Assembly: GCA_003864495.1 (NCBI GenBank)
Contig: ML133420.1
Location: forward strand, 936,727-1,000,726
Reading direction: 5' to 3'
Length of the DNA: 64,000 bases
Source: Nemopilema nomurai
Taxonomy: Eukaryota > Cnidaria > Scyphozoa > Rhizostomeae > Rhizostomatidae
Shown here: positions 11,880-24,700 of the stretch, piece by piece
How positions within the stretch are numbered: position 1 is the stretch's first letter
How the letters are laid out: the number at the start of each line of letters is the position of its first letter
Notes under the pieces: generated by a model
The model's input: the letters and a program-made list of their open reading frames with translations, nothing else
The model's database searches: none
What the model was told of the DNA's origin: nothing
Made by a program: the position numbers and the translations under genes

Positions 11880-13605
11880 CCCTTTACGGAAGGAAATCCA
11901 TCCCATCAAGATATTCAGTGTTTTTGCCAATGTTCATGTTTATACTTATGAGCCACTAATAAGAACACATCCTACCTCAAATAGCTTACAGACCAGGTTT
12001 TTTGAAATTGGTTTGCTTTTCTTGGCAGAAAATCCTTATAAGACCTAACTATTTGCCCAGTTAGCGAGAATGAAGCCTTTTCACTTGTTTTCTGTTTGTG
12101 GTAATCCACTGTAGTGGTTTCAATACACTCACTGCCTACATTGATTTATGAATCTCGTTTAGACTATGCTTGTATTTACGGACGTCATCTGTTTGGAAAC
12201 ATGCGAATCAAACTTTTAACTGGAATATCTTTAACCTGCATAGAATGCTAAGCCAGCGAGAGACTAAATTCTGTGGCCGTTGCGTTTGATGGCGAGAACT
12301 TAACATTGCGATCAAATCAAATCCATTGCCTCAACACTTAACCTTCAGTTTATTTGCAATAAAGATATCTAACAAGCACAAACATTTTACAGGATGGCCG
12401 TTTGCCACAATTTCAGCACAGCATTGTGCGCTATTTTGTTTTTCAACCTTCCAATTTTTTACTAATGAAATCTAGAAAATATAGAAAAATAGTCTCAACT
12501 AGGGACCTGAGAAGAATAACGAAGGAGTCCAAAAAGACGACCAGATCAAAGCAAAGGAGTTTGTTCCTTCTAGTTTTATTTCCTGATTAGCTAGCATCAA
12601 TCTGCAAAGCTTGAGCAAAAGTCAACGATTATGGTAAGCAGACGTAGAAAACTGTTTTTAAACCATTTTGAAACCAAGACCGATGCCCTTTAATGTTCCT
12701 TACGTGGAAGAGGAAAACGGGAGAGCGATTTAACTATTAAACAAAAGCCACGCTTTGTTAGTGTCTTCAAAATTATCCTGTTATACAAGCAACCTTGTAA
12801 AAAGATGCTGATTTTCAATCTGCATTAATATTACCCTAAAATGAGATGTACAAGATGCAAATCTTGGAAGTATTGACTTCATAGTCTCTTCACAGTCTAT
12901 TTTGTCAATGGTTTTTTGTTATATTCAAATTGTTGGCCGCGAATGTTTTATGCTCTATCTTGCATTTGCATTACGCCCAACTGGCAACATTACCAACTAA
13001 AAGCAACCAGCGCGCTTTCGTTTCCGAATTATCCAGTGACTAATTTCATGTAAGTAACTAGAAAGACAACATTATACAAATAGGATCAAGTGAGTCTAAA
13101 TGTCGTGTTTGGAAACAGCGATTCAGAAAAGTCACTCCAAGCGTGTTTAAAAATCTTTCCTGCCTAAATATTAACAGACACCAGCAGCGCATCGATGAAA
13201 TACTGGTCTCTCGTTTTGGTAACCTGCCCTCATTAAACTAATCTTTTTGTTGCTTTGTTATCAACAAGATGAATGCGAATGTTTCTTTCTTAGCATGCAC
13301 TCGTTTTTGATGGTTCCAAACGCGTCACAAATCCAGCAAAGAGCTGCCAGATATAGCGCTTTTCGGACGCAATTATTACTCGTAAAATAATCCAGCATTC
13401 AAATCATTCTCTTGCCATCTCGCCATCGTTCATCATTGTTATATTTCATGAATTATGTATAAGCAGCACAATTTCTGTTTGCGGGTAGGTTGGCTCCGGG
13501 CTCCAGCCAGTCCCGCCTCTGGGTTTGATTCAGTGACGACTCGCACACAACTCCTTGAGACAGAGTAATTCTGACAGCTTTTCCGTGCGTGCTCGATCAC
13601 TGCCG
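11880..13605. other. Intergenic; probable upstream region of the alpha-2/delta gene
   Basis: No exon is recognised. Base composition becomes less AT-rich over the last 130 bp before the start codon at 13610 (CTCCGGGCTCCAGCCAGTCC around 13495-13515), as expected for a 5' UTR or core promoter. I see no convincing TATA box. Confidence 0.4.
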
Positions 13606-13609
13606 TCAA

Positions 13610-16600
13610 ATGGATCGCAGCTCTTTGATATTTATCGCCTTTATCAGTCTGGTAAATTTATGCCGATGTTCGCTGTTAGATGAGTGAGTAAAACATTTTC
13701 ATTTTTTGCGACTTGAATTTTTACTTATTGCTATCGTATATTTCTTGACTGTAAAACTGCATTTTAAATCTACTGAAACGAGTTTTTGTTGCGAAGCTAA
13801 CATTGATATAGACTATAAATTGTTGTGCGAAATAATTGGAAGGATATCTTTATTCTGGTTCAGGGAAAAGATGCTTTGGATTAAATTGACACATTAGGAT
13901 GAAGTGCTTTCAGATATCTGTTTGCATCGTTTATTTTCAATTTATAGTTTATAGTAAATAAAGTTCCAGGCTTATAGGTGCTAGAACTTAATGTTGTTTA
14001 AGAGCATTTGTGCATAGAGCGCTATAATGTGACTTTTACCTGAGCACTTTTAAATTCTTGGTATGGCAAGTCACCAAAATCTCGATGCGACTTTCATCAT
14101 TGAGAGATTTCCCCACACACAACATACTACGACTTTAAACCTTTGTTTAGCATGCAAAACCGGAATCAAATTAGAATTTGCGATTTTGCGTCAGCTTAAA
14201 ATAGATTGAGTCGGAGGCTTTGACGTCTGCTGATCAAATGGCCAGGTTGCCTGTTACCGGCTAGAAGGATGGCCATTCGTATACCTGTAACAAACACGCC
14301 TCCTTTTTCGTCGCTATTCACCAAATTATTTGGGTTTGCCTGTAGTTTAGTCATCCCCTTCCTATAGATGATGAAGATGACTAAGTTTCTTGTTGAACTG
14401 TTTATTAACAAATGCGGTAATGGTGAGTTTTAAATCACTGAGTTTCTTTAAATCACTAAAGCCATTCAAATTTTAATTGAAGCATAAAAATTAAATTTTG
14501 GAAAAAGCTGTTTGCGACACTGATGTTTAGTCTTCTCCTGCTTTCTTTTGCACTTTCTTATGTTAATAGTTTATTGCGCCCTCAATAACCTGCTATGATA
14601 GGTTTCTGTTTGTTTTTATGGAATGCTGTTTGTATAAGGAAAATTAGCTTTTATGTTGACCAAGCAGCTAAGCTTGTGTTATCGACAAAGTATTGAAATC
14701 CAAAAACATAGCTTCTACCATAGCATTCTTTGAATTTAAAACCACACCAAATGTTTCTTGATATTGAATGTTAAACTTTTTAAAAGTTATTAGCTTTGAT
14801 TCTAAATATTTTTGTTCAGTTATATCATATTTTTTGTTCTCAGTTATCTCTCTGCTAGCATCAACTTTCAAATAAGTGTGGTTTAGTGTATGAATATATT
14901 GGAACTGTGATTATTGATAGAGGGTCCCTTGGCTTGCTTGAAAGCAGGCCAATTCCATTCCTAGAGCTCTTTAGATTATATTTCATTAAAGGGGCTATGC
15001 GGGTTCAATTTTGATAGGTTGGCGTGCTGTATGCATGATACATATAAGATACATTTATGTTATGTTCGTTGTATATATAGCCTACAAAACCACCCCCACC
15101 CCCGGAACAGGGGAGGAAGAGGCAGGTTTCCTCCTTCTCTTTGCAAAAAGGGGCCCAAAAAGATGCAAATCTAGCATTTTGGTATTTGGCATCATGATGG
15201 CATTATCCCACTGAATTCACATGGTTGCTGGCTATAGCGAGGGGCGAATGACACCCCAAAAAATATCGTACACCTTTTGTGAAAATCCTATTGTTCTATC
15301 AAAAAATCCCTGGAAATCCTATTGTTTTCGTGGAAATTCCGTACGCACATGCAAGAGTGAAACACCCTTCAGGCTATAGTTTTTGCATTGCTGCTTTATT
15401 TCGAAGGAAATACCAATGAAATCACTATTTTCATGAAGTTTTAAGGCAGACGCTTCTGGCGACTTTAGACGTGAGTCATATTATCTTTAAAAGTCAACTG
15501 CATTGCTCGTTCAGGGCTGCAACCTTTTAGCTTTTCCTAGCCCAATGGAGTTCCTCTCACACCTCACAGTCTATGGTAACGCACAAAAAATTATTCACCG
15601 GAGAACATTTAGCCTCATATTTTATGGGTGCTATATCTTATCAGTCAGTACCAGCAAACAAGCGTAGGTTTGCCAGCTAAGTCAACCTTTCAATCAATAC
15701 TATCGAGGCTACTCACAGGGCAGAACAACGGTATGATTGGGCCTAAATGAGAATTCAAGACGTGCACTTCTCATTTAACTGAGAGTAACGGACGTTTACT
15801 GTTTGTAACACTTCTAAGTCACTGCCATTACCGCAATTGATGGTAAAAATCTTAGTTTGAATTGCAGCCAAAGGCAAAACCTGCAACTTAATATGATGAG
15901 ATTGAGACCAATGGAGTAGCTGCACCAGCAATAAGTGTGATTTCCGTTTGCAACCTATTAAGTCTTAGCTGAGATTGGCGATAGGATTTTCATTCTGATG
16001 ACTTCTTCGCCATGTTTTCCCCATGTATTCTGGTGTTATTCGGAAGAGGGCTGATATTTGTGATATGGGGAAAAAATACATGCATGGTGTCAGGAAAGAG
16101 TTGATCACCTCTCACATCTTACGCCGAATTAGGCAAATCATTCAAACAATCAAGTATAGGAACACCTAAACGAGAAAATGATTGCTTCTTGTTGAACAAA
16201 AGCGCAGTTCTGAGCAGATGTTGCTTCCGATAAAAGGCTTGGCACTGCATCTGTTTGACCACCTGTTGCATTAGAAGGGAAGTCTTTTCTTTTGAATATT
16301 TATTTTTGATAGCAACAGAAGCTTGCAAATAGTGTTTTGAGTTGAATTAACAACATGCAAGAGAAGGAATACGGAGACTTGCTTCTAATCTCGAAGGTGA
16401 CAAAAAAGTCCTCGTCTCGCCCTTTGATTTAAGTTTTGACGCAGGTATGCTCGAGAGGCACGCAGCTTGGAGTGTCGTTGATGAGAAATTATATACCATC
16501 AGCTTGGTTATACCCAATCGACGCATCTTGCTACCTTTACTCCAATAAGCAGAAGAGAGACACGTAGACTGCATCCCTAAGTGCCCGTAATGTTTATACA

Positions 16601-19600
16601 AAGGAGTTGGTACCTTTATCACAGAGCTCGAGCCACAGCATTCAGCGCAAACTAAATGGGCCATATTAAGCATTTAATTGTATCTGCTTAGCCTTTTTGT
16701 GGCTTTAATATACATCGCTGTGCATATCAAAATATGTGCTGCAGTACGCCAGATAGTCGCTAATCAAGTCTAATGAACTTCATTCGCTCATTAAAATGCT
16801 CGACAAATCCGTGAAATACTCTCTTCCCCGAGAACTTGCCCCAGATTTAAACTTATTTGTTAGTGAGCCAAGCTTTGTTAGTATAGAAAATATGTCGTCT
16901 TTAAAAAATTTCTTGTCTATGTTTCTATTGGTTATGTTTTGTATCTGGAGAATGTGGAAGAACAAGGAGAATGTGACACTTTAAAATGCAAACATTTTGT
17001 TGGATCAAATAATTTGCCATTTTCTTAGCAAATAGTCTCAAATGGCACATGGTCTTATCCCACGGTCCTTTCTTTTCACCACTTGTGCTGTATAAACAAA
17101 GTTCATTTCTTGGCTCTCGCCATTTTTCAAGTGCAAGCTTGGCACACTTTAAATGAGGGCATCGAAAGTTCTTCGCTGTCCTTTCATGATTAAAAAAGCT
17201 TCCAGAAGCAGTACTGGAGCAGAGGCTTCCGGGAAGTCAATTGCTTACGGAATATCAGACTTCAATTCTGGCCGTTCATATACTAGGCTAAGGGCTTCTT
17301 TGCAATTCAAACGCGGGCTTTAAAGCCAATGTTCTAACGTTTTGATCATTGCGTCTCTTCTTCTGTTTCTCCAAGCCATATTTCAGTATTTTCCAGGCAG
17401 CGCTAAAGCTTATATCCAGGACCCGAATCCTGTTCATCTTAGTAGCAGGCAGGCATCTCAAAATGTTATGCAATACGCTTGGTTGTGAAAGCAAGAAAAG
17501 TCCATCACCATCTGCTAAACAATTGCAGGGAATCAAACCAAAGGTTCAATGAAATTGGGTCTTAGTGCTAATCAGTGATCATCTTCAGAGTTCTAGCGTG
17601 AAGCTTTATTGCTGCAGTTGATTCAGGATTCACACTAAATGAAATTGAAATTGGTTCATAGAATGTTTGAAGATTATGTTGCTTCGAATCCTATTCACCA
17701 ATCTTCTTCTAGAACCTTCTTGACAACAAGATGATGGTCATATTGCTTACGCTTAAAACATTGACATTAATTACCAAGACGATTCTGAGTTTTGAAGGGA
17801 CTACTTCGTTGAATGATTTGATTAAACTTTGGCTTTGCTTCTTTGAAACTTTGGTCACAGGCTTCGTCAACTGTGCGATGGGATTAGGGTATCCATGAAT
17901 GGATTATGATACTTCTTGATGTCCATCCCGATATGCTGAGCCTTTGAAGCACTGAAACCACCTAAGTGTTTGTCGTGGGACATCATAGATCCAAACTATG
18001 CTACCACAGAAACTTCTTCTCTTGTAACAAATCGGATCACATACTGCTGAAATGATTTGAAATTCCATTTTTGAACTGTTTCCGAAAGCCCACAAGTTTA
18101 TGCGATTAAGTTCCATCCACTTCTAACAACAGAATCTGAGTTGCGGCAATGTAGCCTTCGTTAACATTCTTAATTCTCAAGAAGGCTAAGTAAACCAACG
18201 ATTTGTGTTGTAATCAAGTCTTGCATTTGTAATGTTTTTTATCATCATTCCTTAACTGCATATAATACTTTGCTTGCACCTGCCAGACTGCACATTTAGA
18301 GCAATTCTGCCAAACTGAATATTTTCTCATTAAGAGAGTTGAGCAGCAAGTTTTCTCATACTTTATGCTACATTACAAAGCTTCCATGTTTACCAACTTG
18401 GGAAGGTTGGATGCCAGCTGTTAGATTTAAGAATTTTTTCATGGCGTTTATCAAAAGGACCTGCAGTTAGCTAAATAGGAATAGAAAATGAAAGTTTGAA
18501 TTAAATTTCAATTGCTTCTTATATTGAAGAAAAAGTAATTAGTACAAAAACCTCAATTTTATTTTCTCTTGAGTTGGAGTGCATTTATACAGATTCCAGA
18601 AAAAGTGCTAAACCTCCTCAAGACAAAGAAATTTCTAGAAGGCAAACCTTCCTCACAAAAAAATATAATATTGCGCGCTATCTTGACGGTACTTTGAGCA
18701 ATGATGGTATGGAGCATTAGCAAAGGAAATAGGCTCACTAATCAAAACTCATGCAACTTTCACTTCCAGTTAGGATCTACATAGCCCCAAAAAATCAGTT
18801 GAATTTTCTTACTAAAAGCTTAAATTCGTTTTCTTCATACAGAACGTTGCTACTGGCAAACATCACAGGGAAGCGGCTCATTGAGATTGCCGAGAGGGCG
18901 ACTGGAAGACCACACTTTCAAAAGGTAACTGTTCAGAATTCTATTCTTATCAGGTTCAATTTCTATCGTTTCTTTTTCTACGCCTCGCGAAATTCAGTTC
19001 ATTAAACGAAAATCATCAACAGCAACTACCATTGTACCCAAAAGTTCTTCTCAAAAGTAGCTTTTGTCGGTACGAGCACATTTCAATCACCTTTTGGAAT
19101 AAAAATGAAGTTGCTAAAACAAGGATTCCGGAATGAAGGTGCTAAAACAAGGAGTCCGGAACGAAGGTGCTAAAACAAGGAGTCCGGAACGAAGGTGCAG
19201 GGCTTTCCCTTTATAGGTGGTCTGTGGGCTGCACTATAAAATATACCAGGGAACACTAACCAGAAGTACGTATCTTGCACCCATCTCTCTTTGTTGTGGC
19301 GGGAGGGTTTTTGAGTGTAGATCTAATTACCTTTGGCTATCACCAAAGTCATATTACTTCAACACCTGCTAAAGCTTTTGGAAATGATATTCACTTTGAC
19401 AATGCAATGTGACACTCAAATGAAACATCATCTTGAGCAATTTCGTTGTTGTGGCATTGGGGGATGTAAAATTTCTTCATTGTTCCAACTTATAGTTTTC
19501 TGTGAATTGTTTACCAAGAGCTGGCGAAACACGGGAGACTGGAGATTACATTTCCGTCAACATGTATATAGGTTAAGTGGCATTCGAAAATCTAATCTTG

Positions 19601-21733
19601 AGAGCATTTACCAGATTTTGAATGCAATGATAAGCTTGTGAATCACTCAGCGAATCGGTTTTCTGATGAGATAGCGAGGCAGGTGGCCATGATGTTAACA
19701 AATCAAGCTTCAAGATACGAGGAAACGAAGCTGCTTGTCGTGAAATGTGAAGAAAGCAACTTTCGACTCGAGTTTCCTTATTGACGTTTTTCTACCTAGA
19801 AATTTCGCATAGGTTTGTCATAAAATTGCTCTGATTGGGTAGCGGCAAAAAGTTTTAGAAGAATTTCAATCTTTTCTGAACATGAAAGTTTCATTTGAAC
19901 TCGGTGATCGAATCTGAGTTTGATAAATTACAATAGAATTAGCACTCCCACCAAACGGAGACCAACGTTCACGGCCAAAGACCCTAAGCATCCATCATAA
20001 ACAATGCATAATAATGTTGTCATGTATTTCAGGTGTTTACAGATCTTTTGAAAAATGATTCATTAAAGATTTTCAATGTCGATGGCATGGAGCTGATCAA
20101 AGAATTCTCTAAGGAGCTTGAGCGGCAGGTTGAATCGAAAAACGCCGTGCTGATGGTAGGGCATATCCTTCTCCTTTGGAAATTGAGATGCTTTCTAATT
20201 GGGTGGCAATGACTATAGAGGTATTTGGTGATAACTCAGAATACGGAAGAGGGTATTAATTGCAAAAGCTTAAGGATTTATATGAAATGAGGTGGGAAGC
20301 GAATGTGTTAACGCCTGGATGAAAAGGCAAGAAACCTTAAAGGGTCTTTAAGCTAACCAAACGGAACTATTGAACAGGTTCTATTGAAACAGAGTATCTA
20401 TAGGGTTGTTATGAAATTTTGTCTTCATGAACTGGTAGTTTCGTATCTGCTTTTGCTTTTCAAGGGTTTAGTTGGATATCCATTCTCTCAGTATTCTAGG
20501 GGTTCTCTCAGTTATCTAGGAGTTCTCTCAATATTGTAAAGATAATTTTTTTGATATGTTTGCTTTTAACTTTACAGATGGGCAGAATTTGAACGTGATG
20601 CTGACCTTTAGGGCTAAAATGACCTATTCTATCACTGAAATACAAATAGAACTCACCATCAAATGGCCTGGAGGATGAGCACCGAAACACATCAATCATG
20701 TCCTAGACTAGTATTAAAAAACTGTACCAGTTCTGTTTTAGAGTATTTCATGCCATTTTGTAGCAACGATTTGTATGAATCTTGACAGTAATATACATCA
20801 TTTTAATTTCAAGTAGCATTGGTCATGAGTTCTCTTTTAAGATTTTAAGTGGTTGCATTTTTAGAAAGTGAAAAGAAAGGCTGAGGATTTCTATCAACCA
20901 AGCGAAAGCCCAACTCTTAAGGACGTAAGTAGAACTGAGAAATCCTTCCATCAAAAACGCCAAACAACACGGACTTGCTTTCCTCTAGAGTTTAAAAGTA
21001 TTGAAATTTATGAGAATGATTGAACTTTAACTTCCTTCCCTACAATTATCATTTAATCAATTGCGATTTCTCAATCTCTTTGTTTTGCATGTTTTTTATT
21101 TGTATGTGTGCAGGTTTGTATTGATGTACGTGGAATAGGTCTTTAAAAATTAAATTTTCATTTACCAATGAAATGAAAAGTCGAAAGCGCGTCATTTTTT
21201 GAAAAGGTCTAATTGCCGAATTTTAAGTTCTAAAGAGGTCTTTAGGCTAAACAATCTGTAAAAGGCATTGAATATTGGTATTGAAAAGAGTCTTCAAAGT
21301 AATGAGCAAAAGTCTCTTCAAATATGACAAGAAAACCTAAATGTTAAAAGCAATCTTTAGAGAATTGCCAGGCCCATCCATTTTCAGAGCAAGCAGTTCA
21401 ATATCTAGCCCATCCTCTGAAAAATCTTCGATCTTATAATTCTTTTATAGCCAGAAGAGCCTTGCCTTTTTAGTGTTGTACCATTTCAAAGCACTGCTTG
21501 GATTTAGAGTCTTTTCTTTCCATTCATTCAGCTACAGTTTTTTAACATGAAAGATTACAATGGATCTGGGCGACCAATCTTGAAGGTAGATCCAAAGTTT
21601 TTTTCTGTGAAACCGGTGAATACATCTGTGAGTGGGCATCACATTCCAACAAACGTGTATGTTAGAAGTAAGTGGATTTTCCTCTTGATAGTTGGATACC
21701 CTTGAGTGGGTTGGCTAATTCTATGTGATTGAT

Positions 21734-21777
<44 letters not shown>

Positions 21778-24700
21778 AGTGTAATGATTAATTGTAGTGA
21801 TTGATTGACTGATTGATTGATATGATAATGTAATGGGTTGGCTGATTTTATGTGATTGATATGACTGATTGATTGATTGATTGTAATGAATGATTGATTG
21901 ATTGATTGATTTATTTATTGATTGATATGATATGATTATATACAGCTTTGTTGTCAAGATGCCAGTGAGGGCTTCTTTTAAATTATACACCTGTGGTCCA
22001 AAAGGGCACAATAACATCTCGATGGCGCAGCGAAGGAGCGCAGACTATTGTTCATCGTAGTAGAAATACTTGTGAATCCCGAGTTGGCTTCTGAAATATC
22101 TCAGAAAGAGTAATTGCGAACAGCCCTATTTTCACAAGGGTAATCGAAAAGACATGACATCATTTGAGTGTCTTTGTACTTATGTGAGAGAAACTTTATG
22201 CGTCTTTTCCTGGTTGTTAATTTGCTTGTCAAGCAATCGTATTATTCGTTTCTAAATGATTGTCAATCTACACAGAAACTTAGGTAAATGATTAAACTCA
22301 TTATTGCATAGACAGGCCTAATGTTTGTTGATCACCGGAAAGTCTATTTAAAAGCCTTTCATGCTTATCTACTTGCTAATATTTATTGCTTAATTAATTG
22401 CTATTTGCATTACTCCCTCGGCCTTTCACTCCTTGCCTTGCAAGTGGCGTCAGTTTATCGGTAGAGGTTGAGGTTTTTCTGAAGAAAGTAGACAGGCTAA
22501 TTAGCAAAGTTTTCCTGGAGAGAACATTCGTCATTTATTCTACGAATGCATTCGAGACTTGCGATAACGGAATGAAAACCAAAAATGTTTAGGTGTGCAT
22601 CAGTTGTTTCGAAGTATAATACTGGGAATAGGAACAGCGTAGTTTCTACTTTGATGTCACGCTTAAATGCCTCCATGTTGGAAAGCTTTAAGTCACCTTT
22701 CATCAGTGGTCTCCCGCTATGAAGTTAAAATCACCCTAAATAGCAAGTTTTTTAAAAGATTCTTCACAACTTCTTTTGCTTCAGAGCCTGCAATTTTGAA
22801 TGTGATAGAACAAAGACAAAAGCTAGACAAAATTTACGAGGACAACTTCAGAGAGCAGTCGAATCTCCTATGGCAGTATATCGGATCATACAATGGAGTG
22901 TTGAGCATGTATCCCGGTACGATCACAGCATGATAACCTCGATTAAGCAGCGGCATTGATCATTAAAGGCTGGTTTTCATATAACGTATTTCGACGTATT
23001 TCACCGCAATTCAGAGTTCACGATTTTTACGACATATGAAAACTGCAAAACGTGATTCACAGTAATTCGTCTCAATTTGTCGTATTTTGTCGGAAGAAAC
23101 AAAATTTTTTTATTTCTTCCGATGAATTACGTCTAATTACGTCGAATTACGTTCTATTACGATTATTTACGTTAGGCGGTTTTCATAAAATTTGGTCGGT
23201 TTTCATATAACGGAAAAAATCTTAATTGATCGTAGTCTCGGAATTGCGATGAAATTCGTTGAAATACGTTATATGAAAACCAGCCTTAAGACAAAGCATG
23301 ATTGGGAAAGCTTCCAACATTTTGAAGAAAGTTGCATTTATTCTTAGAACTATTATGCAAATTCCAATGATTAATTAATTTCTCAAAACAAAAGGTTTGT
23401 TTTTATTATTAAACGTACTTTGCAGAAACAGTGAATACTGGATTTTTTCAAGTTTATTCAAGTTTATTCAAGAGAAATAAGGCTTTTGTATCCTTAAAGA
23501 GTCATTTATTTACAAAAGTTTTCTTTTGAATGCGACTGTTCAATTCCCTTCACAAAAAGTTTAAAATGTTTCAACAGCTGTGCATCTGACAAGGGTGTGT
23601 TTTACAAAATGAGAATATGGACTTGAACATAGCATGAATAAAGATTCTCTGATTTTTACAGTCAGGCGAGGTTTTAGTATTCAGTAAGTCTATGACTCGT
23701 TCAAATAATGAGGTAACGTGTTTGCAAATAGTATGCCTGCACTTAATTTTATAAGGATTATTTCCTTCGGTAGCTCAAACGCAGTGCTAGTTATTTTTTG
23801 ATTGTTTTGGTGGCAAACAAACATATTAGATTTGAAATGAATTTTAGGCAAATGCTCGGTATTTTTCCGAATGTAGCTCCTGTATGGCTATCTTATCAAA
23901 AAATAATATTGATTTTGGAACTTTTTATGTTGCTTTATATAAAGAACGCATTGAAGGTATGAAAACATTTCTCGATACCAATAATACAGGTGAAATCATT
24001 GCGGAAGCACAGTACCTGGCTTTTCCATCAAAAATAGACTAATGGAAAAAATCTACTAGACTTTGCAAAGTAGCAAGTAACTGAAAGTAACAAATTTATA
24101 TTTTTCAGGGTACGATTGGGGCACTCTTCCAGCCAATGATCGGTATGATTGCAGAAGGCGTGGATGGTTTGTAGTTTTTTTAATCGCCAAAGGGGTTGAA
24201 ATGGGGGCTCATTGAATGACAGTATGACACTGTCAGGTCATCTTCTGTGGCAGCCTTATTTTCTCTTTTCGTGCTTTAAATTTACTCTATATTTACATCC
24301 CTAATCAGCTTGTAGGTCTTATTTTTGCACGATACTTGAGCCAACATCTCTTTTAATCCTGTTCATAAACTGTAATACGTTTTCTGCATGGTCGTTTCGT
24401 GTCAATGATGTTCCAATGATACCCACGCTGGGTCAGGGTGATAAATTCCTATAAAATATATTTGTGGTAGCTTAACAAGAGTTTGTTGAAGAAGTTTTCA
24501 ATTAAGTAGGGAAGGCTAGGTGTATAGAAAAGCCGAATGTTGCAGCTAGTTTAAAGACAAAGCAATTCTTCTTAAAATATTTACTATTAAAGTGACTGTC
24601 ATCAAAAAGTAGTTGAATGATCGAGTGGGCCTCTACTGACGTCATTTCTACATCACAGGTACACGACAGGATCAAGTTCTGCAAAAGATGCTGTTATTTT

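Noticed and set aside
21721..22017. Minus-strand ORF rich in N-Q-S-I
   Set aside because: Translated TGAT microsatellite.
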